From NCBI RefSeq assembly GCF_000740795.1, contig NZ_JGYG01000007.1:219654-283653 (forward strand): a stretch of 64,000 nucleotides of DNA, written 5' to 3'. The first letter of the stretch is position 1, and each line of letters opens with the position of its first letter. This document shows positions 17,461 to 26,564 of this stretch, one piece after another. The stretch is from Haematobacter massiliensis. GTDB lineage: Bacteria > Pseudomonadota > Alphaproteobacteria > Rhodobacterales > Rhodobacteraceae. The notes beneath the pieces are model-generated. The model did no database searches and was not told the origin of the DNA. It saw nothing but the letters and a program-made list of their open reading frames with translations. The position numbers and the translations under genes are program-made.

Positions 17461-18503
17461 CGGCTCCGCATCAGCATCCCGTAAAGATCGCGCGGATCGT
17501 CGGGGTCGGCCAGCAGGTCCAGATCCTGGCGCATCCCAAGCTCGCGCGACTTTTCGTGGATATACCGCAGGGCCGAGAAATCCTCGATCGCAAACCCCAC
17601 TCCATCGAAGAGCGTGATCTGCGCGGCCTCCCGCCTGCCAGGCGCCGCGCCCGTTATCACCTGCCACAGCTCAGTAACCGGGTGGTCCGGGTCGAGCTGC
17701 TGGATCTCCCCTTCAACCCGCGTCTGCTCGGGATGCTCCACGAAGATGTCGGCGCGCAGCAGGATGTCGCGGTGGAGTTCGGTCTTGCCCGGACAATCGC
17801 CCCCGATGGCGTTCAGATGCACGCCCGCCCCGACCATGTTATCGGTCAGGATCGTCGCATACTGCTTGTCGGCGGTGCAGGTGGTGATGATCTCCGCCCC
17901 CTCGATTGCCGCTTCCGGCGTATCGCAGGCGGTGACGTGGAAGCCTTGCTCAACCAGATTGGCGCAGCACTTCCGCGTCGCTGCGGGGTCAATGTCGTAA
18001 AGCCGCAGCGTATCGATGCCGAGCACGGCGCGGAAGGCCAGCGCCTGAAACTCCGATTGCGCCCCGTTGCCGATCATCGCCATGGTCCTTGCACCCTTCG
18101 GAGCGAGATATTTCGCCGCCACCGCGGATGTCGCCCCGGTCCTGAGCGCCGTGAGCAGCGTCATCTCCGAAAGCAGGACCGGATAACCCGTCGCCACGTT
18201 GGCAAGCAACCCAAAGGCCGTCACGGTCTGGAGACCCTCTCGCGTGTTCTTGGGATGGCCGTTCACATATTTGAAGCCATAAAGATCGCCATCGGACGTG
18301 GGCATGAGTTCGATCACCCCCACATCCGAATGGCTGGCCACACGCGGGGTCCGCTCGAAACCCTCCCAGCGCCGAAAGTCCTCCTCGATCGTCTCGGCAA
18401 GACCGGCAAGCATCGGTTCCACGCCGATGGCATGGACCAGCCGCATCATGTCGGCCACCGAGACAAAGGGAACGAGCGCGCGGGAAGAGGGAGCAAGGGT
18501 CAT
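17457..18503 (-). CDS. Ornithine cyclodeaminase
   Basis: 348-aa NAD-dependent enzyme of the ornithine cyclodeaminase/mu-crystallin family, converting L-ornithine to L-proline and ammonia. The nucleotide-binding core is TMAMIGNGAQSEFQALAFRAV, with upstream TLLTALRTGATSAVAAKYLA and downstream NAIGGDCPGKTELHRDIL, typical of this family. It follows the arginase gene (6 bp gap) on the same strand, so arginine goes to ornithine to proline in one operon. The Lrp-type regulator divergent from arginase is the likely controller. Confidence 0.93.
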   Translation of the reverse strand: MTLAPSSRALVPFVSVADMMRLVHAIGVEPMLAGLAETIEEDFRRWEGFERTPRVASHSDVGVIELMPTSDGDLYGFKYVNGHPKNTREGLQTVTAFGLLANVATGYPVLLSEMTLLTALRTGATSAVAAKYLAPKGARTMAMIGNGAQSEFQALAFRAVLGIDTLRLYDIDPAATRKCCANLVEQGFHVTACDTPEAAIEGAEIITTCTADKQYATILTDNMVGAGVHLNAIGGDCPGKTELHRDILLRADIFVEHPEQTRVEGEIQQLDPDHPVTELWQVITGAAPGRREAAQITLFDGVGFAIEDFSALRYIHEKSRELGMRQDLDLLADPDDPRDLYGMLMRSR

Positions 18504-18509
18504 GTCAGA

Positions 18510-19436
18510 TCATCCGAAACTGCGGGTCGGGCGGTCGAAGACCTTCCGGCCCATGAGGCTGGCCACGAGATCGACCATCAGCCGCGCCGTGCGGCCCCGG
18601 TCATCGAGAAATGGGTTGAGTTCGACAAGATCGAGCGAGGTCACCAGGCCCGATTCATGCAGCAGTTCCATGGCGAGATGCGCCTCGCGGAAGGTCGCGC
18701 CGCCGGGAACCGTGGTGCCGACTGCGGGGGCGATGGAAGGATCGAGAAAATCGACATCCAACGAGACATGGAGCAGCCCGTTCTCCGCCCGGACCCGGTC
18801 CAGAAACTCGGAAAGCGGCGCCACGATGCCACGCTCATCAAGCACCCGCATATCATTGATCGCGATGTCATGCCGGAGCAGGGCGGCGTGTTCCGCGGGA
18901 TCGACCGAGCGGATACCGAACAGGCAGATCCGTTCGGCCGGGATGGGGGCGGGAAACGGCGGGAACGGTCCGAACCCGTCTCGACCGGCGATATAGGCAA
19001 CCGGCGTACCATGAAGATTGCCGGATTCGGTCGTCTCCAGCGTGTGAAAGTCCGAATGCGCGTCCAGCCACAGCAGAAACAGCGGCCGCCCCGCCGCTTT
19101 CGCATGGGCGGCGACCCCGGCCACCGATCCGAGCGCGAGCGAGTGATCGCCGCCCATCACGATGGGGAACCCCTCGCGCATCGCCTCCTCCACCGCGGCA
19201 GAAAGCGCGGCGGTCCAGGCGATTGTCTCGGGGAGGGAATGCACGGCGGCATTGGCTACGGTGACGGGGACGGGCGCGGCAGGCACGATATCACCACGGT
19301 CCGTCACGCTCCGGCCCAGATCCTCCAGCGTCCGGGAAATGCCCGCGACGCGATAGGCTGCGGGGCCCATCAGGCAACCGGCGTTCTTCTGTCCGCTGTC
19401 GATGGGCGCTCCGATCAGGATACAGGGTTTTGCCAC
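18510..19436 (-). CDS. rocF: Arginase
   Basis: 308-aa ureohydrolase splitting L-arginine into ornithine and urea. The Mn-binding motifs are intact: GGDHSLALGSVAGVA, LWLDAHSDFHTLE and SLDVDFLDPSIAPAVGTTVP. The start codon is GTG at 19436 with an AAGGAG ribosome binding site eight bases ahead; the N-terminal PCILIGAPIDSGQKNAGCLMGP is the usual arginase beginning. First gene of the arginase-ornithine cyclodeaminase operon. No urease genes are in the window. Confidence 0.94.
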   Translation of the reverse strand: MAKPCILIGAPIDSGQKNAGCLMGPAAYRVAGISRTLEDLGRSVTDRGDIVPAAPVPVTVANAAVHSLPETIAWTAALSAAVEEAMREGFPIVMGGDHSLALGSVAGVAAHAKAAGRPLFLLWLDAHSDFHTLETTESGNLHGTPVAYIAGRDGFGPFPPFPAPIPAERICLFGIRSVDPAEHAALLRHDIAINDMRVLDERGIVAPLSEFLDRVRAENGLLHVSLDVDFLDPSIAPAVGTTVPGGATFREAHLAMELLHESGLVTSLDLVELNPFLDDRGRTARLMVDLVASLMGRKVFDRPTRSFG

Positions 19437-19491
19437 GAGCAGTCTCCTTCCGCTTTTCTGTATATGGTAACGGGGTGATGGCAGTTTCCGC

Positions 19492-19516
19492 TATAATTTT
19501 GCGCGAAATGCGCGCA
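19492..19516 (+). promoter_or_regulatory. -10 box with overlapping inverted repeat, Lrp-type gene promoter
   Basis: A consensus -10 element TATAAT (19492-19497) is followed at once by TTGCGCG-AAATG-CGCGCA (19499-19516), an inverted repeat 34 bp before the Lrp-type ATG in the region divergent from arginase. A good -35 box is not obvious. Autorepression and control of arginase by the Lrp-type protein are inferred. Confidence 0.5.
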
Positions 19517-19549
19517 CAACTATACATCCTGCTCAGCAAGACCACCAAT

Positions 19550-19990
19550 ATGAACATGGACGACATCGACCAGCAAATTCTCGCGGCGCTCCGCCGTGAC
19601 GGGCGCGCCTCGCATTCGGAGATCGCCGGGTCGCTCGCGCTGTCCCGCGCGACGGTCAGGGCACGGATCGATCGCATGGTGGCGCGGGGCGACATCGCCG
19701 GCTTCACGGTGCTCACGCGCGCCGATGTCACGCAGGCGCCCGTCCGGGGCCTCATGCTCATCGGGATAGAGGGACGCGGCGCGGACCGGATCACGCGACG
19801 ACTCCTTGGGATGGCGGAGGTGCAGGCCGTCCACTCCACCAATGGCCGCTGGGATATCGTGGCAGAGATCGGCACGGAGACACTCGCCGAGCTGGATGAG
19901 GTCATCGCCCGCATCCGCCGTATCGAAGGCGTGACGACCAGCGAAACCAACCTGCTGCTTTCCACCCGCCGCCCCCTGAGCTCACGCTGA
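19550..19990 (+). CDS. Lrp/AsnC-family transcriptional regulator
   Basis: 146-aa regulator. Residues 3-60 contain the AsnC-type helix-turn-helix (DDIDQQILAALRRDGRASHS, then SLALSRATVRARIDRMVARG); the remainder is the RAM ligand-binding domain (VQAVHSTNGRWDIVAEIGTE). Start is the ATG at 19550 or 19556; the frame extends upstream through the promoter without family resemblance. Divergent from arginase-ornithine cyclodeaminase, so it probably senses arginine, ornithine or a related amino acid and activates that operon, as PutR/ArgR-like Lrp proteins do. The ligand is inferred from context. Confidence 0.9.
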   Translation: MNMDDIDQQILAALRRDGRASHSEIAGSLALSRATVRARIDRMVARGDIAGFTVLTRADVTQAPVRGLMLIGIEGRGADRITRRLLGMAEVQAVHSTNGRWDIVAEIGTETLAELDEVIARIRRIEGVTTSETNLLLSTRRPLSSR

Positions 19991-20042
19991 TCGGAATGCT
20001 GACGGGGACAGCTGATGGTGACTGCCAACGCGGCGCGGGTTC

Positions 20043-20921
20043 TCACGCGATCCAGCGCGGGAGCACCACCCGTGGCACGGGGGCAAGGCGGACCAGGCGC
20101 CCCGAATTCGACCCGATGAAGACCTTCAGCAGCGGCCCGTACACGCTCGACCCGATGACGAGCAGCTCCGTCTCCTCCCAGCCCACGTTGTCCAGCGCTT
20201 CCTGCCAGCCGGCGCCACTGCCGATCCGCGTCTCCAGTGGCACAGGCGATGTCCAGCGCTCGCGGATCGACGCATGAAGCGCCTCGGCATGGCGGCGGAA
20301 TTCGCCGCTGACGAGGTGCTCGGCGTGATAGCCCGCTCCCGTCGGATACATCTGGTTCCCCCGCGTGACGAAGGTCAGCACCCGGAGCGGCAGCGACAGG
20401 GCCGCAGCCACCGAGCCTGCCCGCTCCGCGATGGACTGGGCGGCCTCCGTCGCGGGCACGGCACAACTCACACGGCGAAGCGCGACGCCCGGCGCAAGCC
20501 CGCCGCGCGGGGCCAGTGCGACGGGAACGCCCGCCCCATGCAGCACCTCCGTCGCCGTCGGTCCCTCTGCGAAGCGCCCGGGCGGGGCGGAGGCAGCGGA
20601 CCCCAGCACGACGTAATCCGCGCCGATATCCCCCGCCGTCGCCAGCAACCCCTTGGCGGCGGAAGGCGCGGTCCGGGTGACGAATTCTGCCTCCAATCCC
20701 TCGGGGAGCAGCGCGCGCGCTGCTTCCTGCGTACGCTCCGCATGTTCGCGCAGAAAACGGGCGTATTCGTAGTCCACCCGCGCGGAGGAGGGCGTCGTCC
20801 AGCCCTCTGCCGCGATGGTGCACACGACCATTCGCCCGCCGGAGGCCCGCGCCATGATCCCCGCCAGTTCCAGCGCCTCGCGCCCGCCGTCATCGGCGGA
20901 AAGGCCCACCAGAAGCATCAT
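20043..20921 (-). CDS. Tandem universal stress protein (UspA family)
   Basis: 292-aa protein with two UspA folds. The first (residues 1-140) contains GADYVVLGSAASAPPGRFAEG followed by VLHGAGVPVALAP; the second (~150-292) contains ETELLVIGSSVYGPLLKVFIGS and LAPVPRVVLPRW, variants of the G-x2-G-x9-G(S/T) nucleotide motif. Start chosen at 20921, where ATGA overlaps the stop of the amino-acid permease gene; a second ATG lies three bases on. APC permease-UspA pairs are common, and the Usp domain is thought to regulate transport or signal energy status. Confidence 0.85.
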   Translation of the reverse strand: MMLLVGLSADDGGREALELAGIMARASGGRMVVCTIAAEGWTTPSSARVDYEYARFLREHAERTQEAARALLPEGLEAEFVTRTAPSAAKGLLATAGDIGADYVVLGSAASAPPGRFAEGPTATEVLHGAGVPVALAPRGGLAPGVALRRVSCAVPATEAAQSIAERAGSVAAALSLPLRVLTFVTRGNQMYPTGAGYHAEHLVSGEFRRHAEALHASIRERWTSPVPLETRIGSGAGWQEALDNVGWEETELLVIGSSVYGPLLKVFIGSNSGRLVRLAPVPRVVLPRWIA

Positions 20922-22387
20922 TCCCCCGCCTCCCTCCCGAGCTGCTCGCGCTCCAGCCGGGAATGGCGCGCGGAATAGGTGAAGTAGAAGATCGCCGCGA
21001 GTGTGCCCCAGATCGCCGTCAGTTCGAACACGATCCACGACAGGTTGGCGATGAGGTAAAGGCAGCAGCAGATGGACAGGATCGGTAGCAGCGGGAAGAA
21101 GGGTACCTTGAACCCGCGCGGGGCAGTCGGGTTACGATAGCGCAGGATGATGACGCCGAGCGACACGACCGTGAACGCAATGAGCGTGCCCATGCTCGTC
21201 ATGTCCCAGAGCACAGCAGCGGGAACGAAGGCCGCAACCAGTGCCACCAGCGTGGCCACGATGAAGGTATTGGCGACCGGCGTCATGGTGCGCGGATCGA
21301 CCCGGTGGAAGATCGGTGGCAGCATCCCGTCCCGCGACATGGCGAACAGGATCCGGGTCTGGCCATAAAGCACGATCAGCGTCACCGAAAAGACCGAGAT
21401 CACCGCCCCCGCCGATAGGATGATCGCCGGAACACGCGATCCTGTGATGTTCTGAAGGATGAGCGCCAGCCCCGCCTCCTGTCCCTCGAACTGCTCGGGG
21501 GGCTGCGCCCCGATCGCCGTGAAGGCAACCAGCACATAGAAGGTTATCACGATCAGCAGCGCGCAAATGATCGCCAGCGGCAGGTTGCGCCGCGGGTTCT
21601 CCACTTCTTCCCCCGCGGTAGAAACGGCGTCCAGCCCGACGAAGGTGAAGAAGATGGAACCCGCTGCCGCGCTGATCCCGGCAAAGCCGTGGGGCGCGAA
21701 GGGGGTCATGTTGTCGGAGTTGAACGCCGTCAGCGCGATGGCGATGAAAAGCACCAGAACGCCGAGTTTGATGACAACCATGATCGCGTTGAGACGCGCG
21801 GATTCCTTTGCCCCCCGCACCAGCAGAAGCGCGCAGAGAAAGACCAGAACGGCGGCGGGCAGGTTGATCAGCCCCTCGCCGCCGAAGCGCAGGTCATAGC
21901 CATCCGCCACCAGCGGCGCCGACAACATCCAGCGCGGCAGTTCGTGACCCGTCACATTCCAGATCAGGTTGTGCAGATATTCGCTCCAGCCCACCGACAC
22001 GGCAGAGGCGGAGATGCCGTATTCCAGCACCAGACAGGCCGCCACCAGAAAGGCTGTCCCCTCCCCCAGCGTCGCATAGGCATAGGAATAGGATGACCCG
22101 GACACCGGGATCATCGAACTCATCTCCGCATAGCAGAGCGCGGTCATCCCGGCGGTGAGCCCCGCCAGCAGGAAGGAGATAAGCACCCCAGGGCCTGCGA
22201 CGGGCACCTGCTCGCTCAGCACGAAGAAAATCCCTGTGCCGATGGTCGCTCCCACCCCGAACATGATGAGCTGAAAGAGCGTGATGGACCGCCCGAGATT
22301 TTCGGAACCTGTCTTTTCACCGTCTATCGTCGGGTCGATGCGTTTCGTCCGGGTCAATCGCCGGAGCAGGGGCACGGATGCGGCCAT
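20918..22387 (-). CDS. APC-family amino acid permease, cationic type
   Basis: 489-aa membrane transporter with about 12-14 helices. The N-terminus has FQLIMFGVGATIGTGIFFVL, the APC substrate-binding glycine-rich unwound helix; then VISFLLAGLTAGMTALCYAEM-type sequence and MIPVSGSSYSYAYATLGEG. This subgroup (CAT/YfnA-like) often carries arginine, lysine or ornithine, fitting the neighbouring arginase and ornithine cyclodeaminase genes, but specificity is inferred. Its stop overlaps the UspA start by four bases. Confidence 0.88.
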   Translation of the reverse strand: MAASVPLLRRLTRTKRIDPTIDGEKTGSENLGRSITLFQLIMFGVGATIGTGIFFVLSEQVPVAGPGVLISFLLAGLTAGMTALCYAEMSSMIPVSGSSYSYAYATLGEGTAFLVAACLVLEYGISASAVSVGWSEYLHNLIWNVTGHELPRWMLSAPLVADGYDLRFGGEGLINLPAAVLVFLCALLLVRGAKESARLNAIMVVIKLGVLVLFIAIALTAFNSDNMTPFAPHGFAGISAAAGSIFFTFVGLDAVSTAGEEVENPRRNLPLAIICALLIVITFYVLVAFTAIGAQPPEQFEGQEAGLALILQNITGSRVPAIILSAGAVISVFSVTLIVLYGQTRILFAMSRDGMLPPIFHRVDPRTMTPVANTFIVATLVALVAAFVPAAVLWDMTSMGTLIAFTVVSLGVIILRYRNPTAPRGFKVPFFPLLPILSICCCLYLIANLSWIVFELTAIWGTLAAIFYFTYSARHSRLEREQLGREAGE

Positions 22388-22819
22388 GCTTTGTCAGTCC
22401 CTCGTCAGCGCCGCGCCTTCTGCGGCTTGTCCCTGGAAAGTAGGCTCTGTTTTGGAGAGTAGCGCGTCCCGGCGCGCCTGCGACAATTCATTCGCATTTT
22501 GCCGTACAGTCCCTTGCGCGACGGCTGTGGCACCACACTTGCAGAGGAAAAGCCGTCAAGGCGCATACCAGCAGACCAAATGGTAAAAAACGATGACGTT
22601 TGCCGCTTTCTTTCGGGCCGCGAACATTGTTTCGCGGCACCGCTGTCATGGCGAGACAGGATCGGCACGGCGGGGCGCAAACGCGCCCGTTCTCCTCACG
22701 GCACGCCCTGCCCCGGCCTCGCCCGCCATTGCAGCGGGCGGGGATAGGCTCTATCCCCCGCCCACCGGCGCCCGCCACCCGACCAGGGCCGGACAGTCCG
22801 CAGCCCGAAGGGAACGACC
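22388..22819. other. Divergent intergenic region, permease/metN
   Basis: 432 bp between the divergent permease and metN genes, which must hold both promoters. Local base use becomes AT-richer around 22560-22600. I looked for a SAM-II or SAM-V riboswitch ahead of metN and saw no convincing pseudoknot motif. No small gene is supported. Confidence 0.5.
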
Positions 22820-23923
22820 ATGAGACCGACCGAACAACCGGCAGACAGCGCGACGACGGCAGGTGCCGCCATCGTGTTCGACGCGGTCGGCAAGTCCTAT
22901 CCCAAGCGGGGCAGCGGTACCGTCACCGCGCTGGAGGACGTGAGCCTGACCGTCGCGCCCGGCGACATCACCGGGATCATCGGCCGCTCCGGCGCAGGGA
23001 AATCGACGCTGCTGCGCATGGTCAACGGACTGGAACGCCCGACGGCGGGACGGGTGCTGGTCGGCGGGCGGGACGTGGGCGCGGCCAGCAACGCCGAACT
23101 GCGCCAGATCCGGCGCGAGGTTGGCATGATCTTCCAGCACTTCAACCTGCTGGCCTCCCGCACCGTGTTCGACAACATCGCCCTGCCGCTGGAGATCGCC
23201 GGGACGCCCTCCGCGCAGATCGCGCCGCGCGTGAACGAGCTGATCGACCTCGTCGGCTTGGGAGACCAGCGGAGCCGCTATCCCGCCGAACTCTCGGGCG
23301 GGCAGAAGCAACGCGTGGGCATCGCCCGTGCGCTGGCCACCCGTCCCAAGGTGCTGCTCTCGGACGAGGCGACCTCTGCCCTCGACCCGGAGACGACGCG
23401 CACGGTGCTGGCGCTGCTCTCCGACATCAACCGCGAGCTGGGCCTGACGATCCTGCTCATCACCCATGAGATGGCCGTGGTGCGCGATATCGCGAGCCAT
23501 GTGGCCGTGCTGGACAAGGGCCGCCTCGTCGAGACGGGGGAAACCTATGCCGTCTTCTCCCGCCCCGCCCATGCGACGACACGCTCCTTCCTGACCGGCA
23601 TCACCGGGGTTGCCCTGCCCCGCTTCATCGCCGACCGCATCCGGCCCGATGCCGGAACCGGCGCGGCGGAGGAAGTGATGCAGATCACCTTCACCGGCAA
23701 TCATGCAACCGACCCGATGCTCGCCCGGCTCACCGTGGAACTCGGCGTGCCGGTCAACATCCTCGCCGGTGCCATCGAGGAGATCGGGCCGCACCCCTTC
23801 GGCAGCCTCATCGTCTCCGTCCCGGCGGAGCGCGGGGAGGCGTCGCGCGGCTTCCTTGAATCCCACGGACTACTGACGGAGGTGCTGGGCTATGTCCCCC
23901 GTGCTGATCAACCTTCTCTATGA
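22820..23923 (+). CDS. metN: Methionine ABC transporter ATP-binding protein MetN
   Basis: 367-aa ATPase of the D/L-methionine importer. Walker A is GRSGAGKS at residues 55-62; MIFQHFNLLASRTVFDNIAL is the Q-loop region, LSGGQKQRVGIARALAT the signature, VLLSDEATSALDPETT Walker B. Residues ~285-360 form the NIL/ACT-like domain (ITFTGNHATDPMLARLTVEL) that senses methionine and causes trans-inhibition, supporting the MetN assignment over other ABC ATPases. Its 3' end overlaps metI by 32 bp. First gene of metNIQ. Confidence 0.95.
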   Translation: MRPTEQPADSATTAGAAIVFDAVGKSYPKRGSGTVTALEDVSLTVAPGDITGIIGRSGAGKSTLLRMVNGLERPTAGRVLVGGRDVGAASNAELRQIRREVGMIFQHFNLLASRTVFDNIALPLEIAGTPSAQIAPRVNELIDLVGLGDQRSRYPAELSGGQKQRVGIARALATRPKVLLSDEATSALDPETTRTVLALLSDINRELGLTILLITHEMAVVRDIASHVAVLDKGRLVETGETYAVFSRPAHATTRSFLTGITGVALPRFIADRIRPDAGTGAAEEVMQITFTGNHATDPMLARLTVELGVPVNILAGAIEEIGPHPFGSLIVSVPAERGEASRGFLESHGLLTEVLGYVPRADQPSL

Positions 23924-24566
23924 GTCCACGCTGGAGACGCTCTACATGGTGGCAATGTCCACCGTGTTCGGCACGCTCGCCGGCCTGCCGCTCGGCGTCT
24001 TCCTCGCCACCTCGCGGCGGGGGGAGATCCTCTCCGCCCCGGCGGTGAACGGGGTGCTGGGTCTTATTGTGAACGCGACCCGCTCGGTGCCGTTCATCAT
24101 CCTCGTCGTGGCGATCATCCCCTTTACCCGCGCGCTCGTCGGCACGTCCATCGGCACCACGGCGGCCATCGTACCGCTGACCATTGCCGCCGTGCCCTTC
24201 ATCGCGCGTCTGGTGGAAACCGCGATCCGGGAGATCGACAGCGGCCTGATCGAAGCCGCCCGCGCGATGGGGGCTACACCACTTCAGATCATCCGCAAGG
24301 TGCTGATCCCGGAGGCGCTGCCGGGGATCACGCTGGGCCTCACGCTCGCCGTGGTCAGCCTCATCGGCTATTCGGCCATGGTGGGCGCCGTGGGCGGCAA
24401 GGGGCTGGGCGATCTCGGCATCCGCTATGGCTATCAGCGCTTCATGCCGGAGGTGATGCTGATCGTCGTCATCATCCTGATCGTGCTGGTGCAACTCGTG
24501 CAGACGGTGGGCGAGTTCATCGCCGCCCGTCTCGACAAACGCGCCGCGAAGAACCGCGGCCGCTGA
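23892..24566 (+). CDS. metI: Methionine ABC transporter permease MetI
   Basis: 224-aa permease with five or so membrane segments (first around TLYMVAMSTVFGTLAGLPLG). The coupling EAA loop is EAARAMGATPLQIIRKVLIP followed by EALPGITLGLTLAVVSLIGYSAMVGAV, diagnostic of MetI. Length is normal (~217-225 aa). It overlaps metN and precedes metQ by 23 bp. Confidence 0.95.
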   Translation: MSPVLINLLYESTLETLYMVAMSTVFGTLAGLPLGVFLATSRRGEILSAPAVNGVLGLIVNATRSVPFIILVVAIIPFTRALVGTSIGTTAAIVPLTIAAVPFIARLVETAIREIDSGLIEAARAMGATPLQIIRKVLIPEALPGITLGLTLAVVSLIGYSAMVGAVGGKGLGDLGIRYGYQRFMPEVMLIVVIILIVLVQLVQTVGEFIAARLDKRAAKNRGR

Positions 24567-24589
24567 CTTCACACGCAAGAGGTATTCCC

Positions 24590-25366
24590 ATGCTGCGTCT
24601 CACAACCTTTGTCTCCGCCCTCGCGCTGTCGGCGGTCGCCGCCTTCGCCGCCGATATCAAGGTCGGCGTGTCTCCGGGCGAACATGCCGAGATCATGGAA
24701 GAAGTCGCGAAAGTCGCGAAGCCCAAGGGGCTGAACATCGAAGTGGTCGAATTCTCCGACTACGTGGTGCCGAACCAGGCGCTGGCCGATGGCGATCTGA
24801 ACGCGAATTCGTTCCAGCATCAGCCCTATCTCGACAACCAGATCAGGGACCGTGGTTTCGATCTGGTCTCCGTCGCGAAGACGATCACCACACCGATGGG
24901 GATCTACTCCAGCAAGCTGAAATCGCTGGAGGAGCTGAAGGACGGCGCCAAGATCGCCATTCCGAACGATCCCACCAATGGCGGGCGGGCGCTGCTGCTG
25001 CTTCAGGATCTGGGGCTGCTGAAGCTGGCCGAGGGCACCGGGCTCGTCCCGACCGTCCTCGATGTGACCGAAAACCCGAAGAAGTTCACCTTCCTCGAAC
25101 TGGATGCGGCGCAGCTTCCGCGCTCGCTGCCCGATGCGGACGTGTCGATCATCAACACGAACTACGCGCTGGCCGCCGGCCTCAATCCCAAGACCGACAC
25201 CATCGCGCGGGAAAAGGCCGAAAGCCCCTACGCCAATGTCATCGTGGTGCGTCGCGCAGATGCAAACGCCGATTGGCTGCCCACGCTGATCGAGGCCTAC
25301 CACTCGCCCGAGATCAAGACCTTCATTCAGGAGAAGTATCAGGACGCGGTCATCACCGCCTGGTAA
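24590..25366 (+). CDS. metQ: Methionine-binding protein MetQ
   Basis: 258-aa NlpA/MetQ-family binding protein. Residues 1-20 form a signal peptide (LTTFVSALALSAVAAFAADI) with no lipobox cysteine, so it is probably a soluble periplasmic protein or membrane-held by an uncleaved signal rather than a classical lipoprotein. The mature region shows IKVGVSPGEHAEIMEEVAKV, NANSFQHQPYLDNQI and IAIPNDPTNGGRALLLLQDL, hallmarks of MetQ. Last gene of metNIQ. Confidence 0.94.
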   Translation: MLRLTTFVSALALSAVAAFAADIKVGVSPGEHAEIMEEVAKVAKPKGLNIEVVEFSDYVVPNQALADGDLNANSFQHQPYLDNQIRDRGFDLVSVAKTITTPMGIYSSKLKSLEELKDGAKIAIPNDPTNGGRALLLLQDLGLLKLAEGTGLVPTVLDVTENPKKFTFLELDAAQLPRSLPDADVSIINTNYALAAGLNPKTDTIAREKAESPYANVIVVRRADANADWLPTLIEAYHSPEIKTFIQEKYQDAVITAW

Positions 25367-25386
25367 TCCGTCCGGGAAACCGCAGC

Positions 25387-25412
25387 GGCCGGGGGCGCCA
25401 CGTCTCCCGGCC
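25387..25412 (+). terminator. Hairpin 20 bp after metQ
   Basis: GGCCGGG pairs with CCCGGCC across a 12-nt loop; a second small palindrome AGACGTCT and a short T-run follow. Position suits termination of metNIQ, but the U-tract is weak. Confidence 0.4.
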
Positions 25413-25502
25413 CAGACGTCTTTCGGTGCTAAGGCCACGACCGCCCTCGCGCGTTGCGTTCCCGCCTCACGGCCAGCACCGGGGCACCGCGGTCGCAAGT
25501 TG

Positions 25503-25530
25503 ACGGCGGCGGGTTCGATCCCGCCGCCGT
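25503..25530. other. Perfect 11-bp hairpin with tRNA T-loop-like centre
   Basis: ACGGCGGCGGG-TTCGAT-CCCGCCGCCGT. The GGGTTCGATCCC core resembles a tRNA T-arm, but the loop is one base short and no acceptor, D or anticodon arm can be folded around it. It could be a decayed tRNA or att remnant, or simply a stable hairpin. Confidence 0.4.
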
Positions 25531-26064
25531 AACTCCACTGGGAGCCACACCTCGCGGGACAGGCATGGACATGCCTCCGTCTGACATGTGCCTCGCACCG
25601 CCGCCTCGCAGGTTGACCGCCCCCTCGCGACGCAGGACGAACCCACCTCGAAATACGCGTTGCGGGCTGCGGTCATTGCGCCAGCGGGCTGCGCCGAAGA
25701 CCTGGATTCTCGATCCGACGGTTACCAATCCACCGGCAGCATCCAGCGCACCGTCCCGGATTCAGGGGTCAATGATGAGCGTTGGAAGCGTCCCGGCGAG
25801 GTTTGGGGCACAGCCCCGCCGGATCCACCTGCCGTCAGTCCGGCCAGAACTTGATGAACCTGGATGCGCCGCCGCCGCGTCCCCCGGCATCGGCCCGATG
25901 CGGTCGCGCCGCGCCTGCAGATCACCGGGACTGGCTCGCTCGCCGCTAGCCGATAACAGGTCCATCGCAAAAGGGATGGGTTTCGTTCCGCCCCGTCACC
26001 CCGTCGCCGGACCACGACACCCTGTGCTCAGCCGCAAGCCAGAGGAGGTCACGCCACAACGACT

Positions 26065-26520
26065 GCTGACGTGCTGACGTGCTGACGTGCTGACGTGCTG
26101 ACGTGCTGACGTGCTGACGTGCTGACGTGCTGACGTGCTGACGTGCTGACGTGCTGACGTGCTGACGTGCTGACGTGCTGACGTGCTGACGTGCTGACGT
26201 GCTGACGTGCTGACGTGCTGACGTGCTGACGTGCTGACGTGCTGACGTGCTGACGTGCTGACGTGCTGACGTGCTGACGTGCTGACGTGCTGACGTGCTG
26301 ACGTGCTGACGTGCTGACGTGCTGACGTGCTGACGTGCTGACGTGCTGACGTGCTGACGTGCTGACGTGCTGACGTGCTGACGTGCTGACGTGCTGACGT
26401 GCTGACGTGCTGACGTGCTGACGTGCTGACGTGCTGACGTGCTGACGTGCTGACGTGCTGACGTGCTGACGTGCTGACGTGCTGACGTGCTGACGTGCTG
26501 ACGTGCTGACGTGCTGACGA
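26065..26520. repeat. 57-copy tandem array of the octamer GCTGACGT
   Basis: 456 bp made of 57 head-to-tail copies of GCTGACGT; only the last base of the final copy differs. Because 8 is not a multiple of 3, every minus-strand frame reads the same cycling octapeptide (QHVSTSAR), so long open frames across it are artefacts. It sits in a 1.2-kb gene-free gap between metQ and the siderophore-interacting protein gene, 45 bp past the latter's stop. The rest of the gap (25531-26064) holds no recognisable gene. Confidence 0.97.
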
Positions 26521-26564
26521 TGCGGCTCGCGCACTCTGCGGGTGGACGCAAGGGGCAATGCCCT

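Noticed and set aside
22388..22819. SAM riboswitch ahead of metNIQ
   Set aside because: No SAM-I, SAM-II or SAM-V core could be found by eye; the leader is short and GC-rich.
25490..25540. Possible tRNA or tmRNA end with GGTTCGATCC
   Set aside because: T-loop would be one base short, and no acceptor, D or anticodon arms can be drawn; kept only as a hairpin.
25454..26077. 207-aa plus-strand frame after metQ
   Set aside because: Runs through the 25503 hairpin into the octamer array, with no domain or ribosome binding site.
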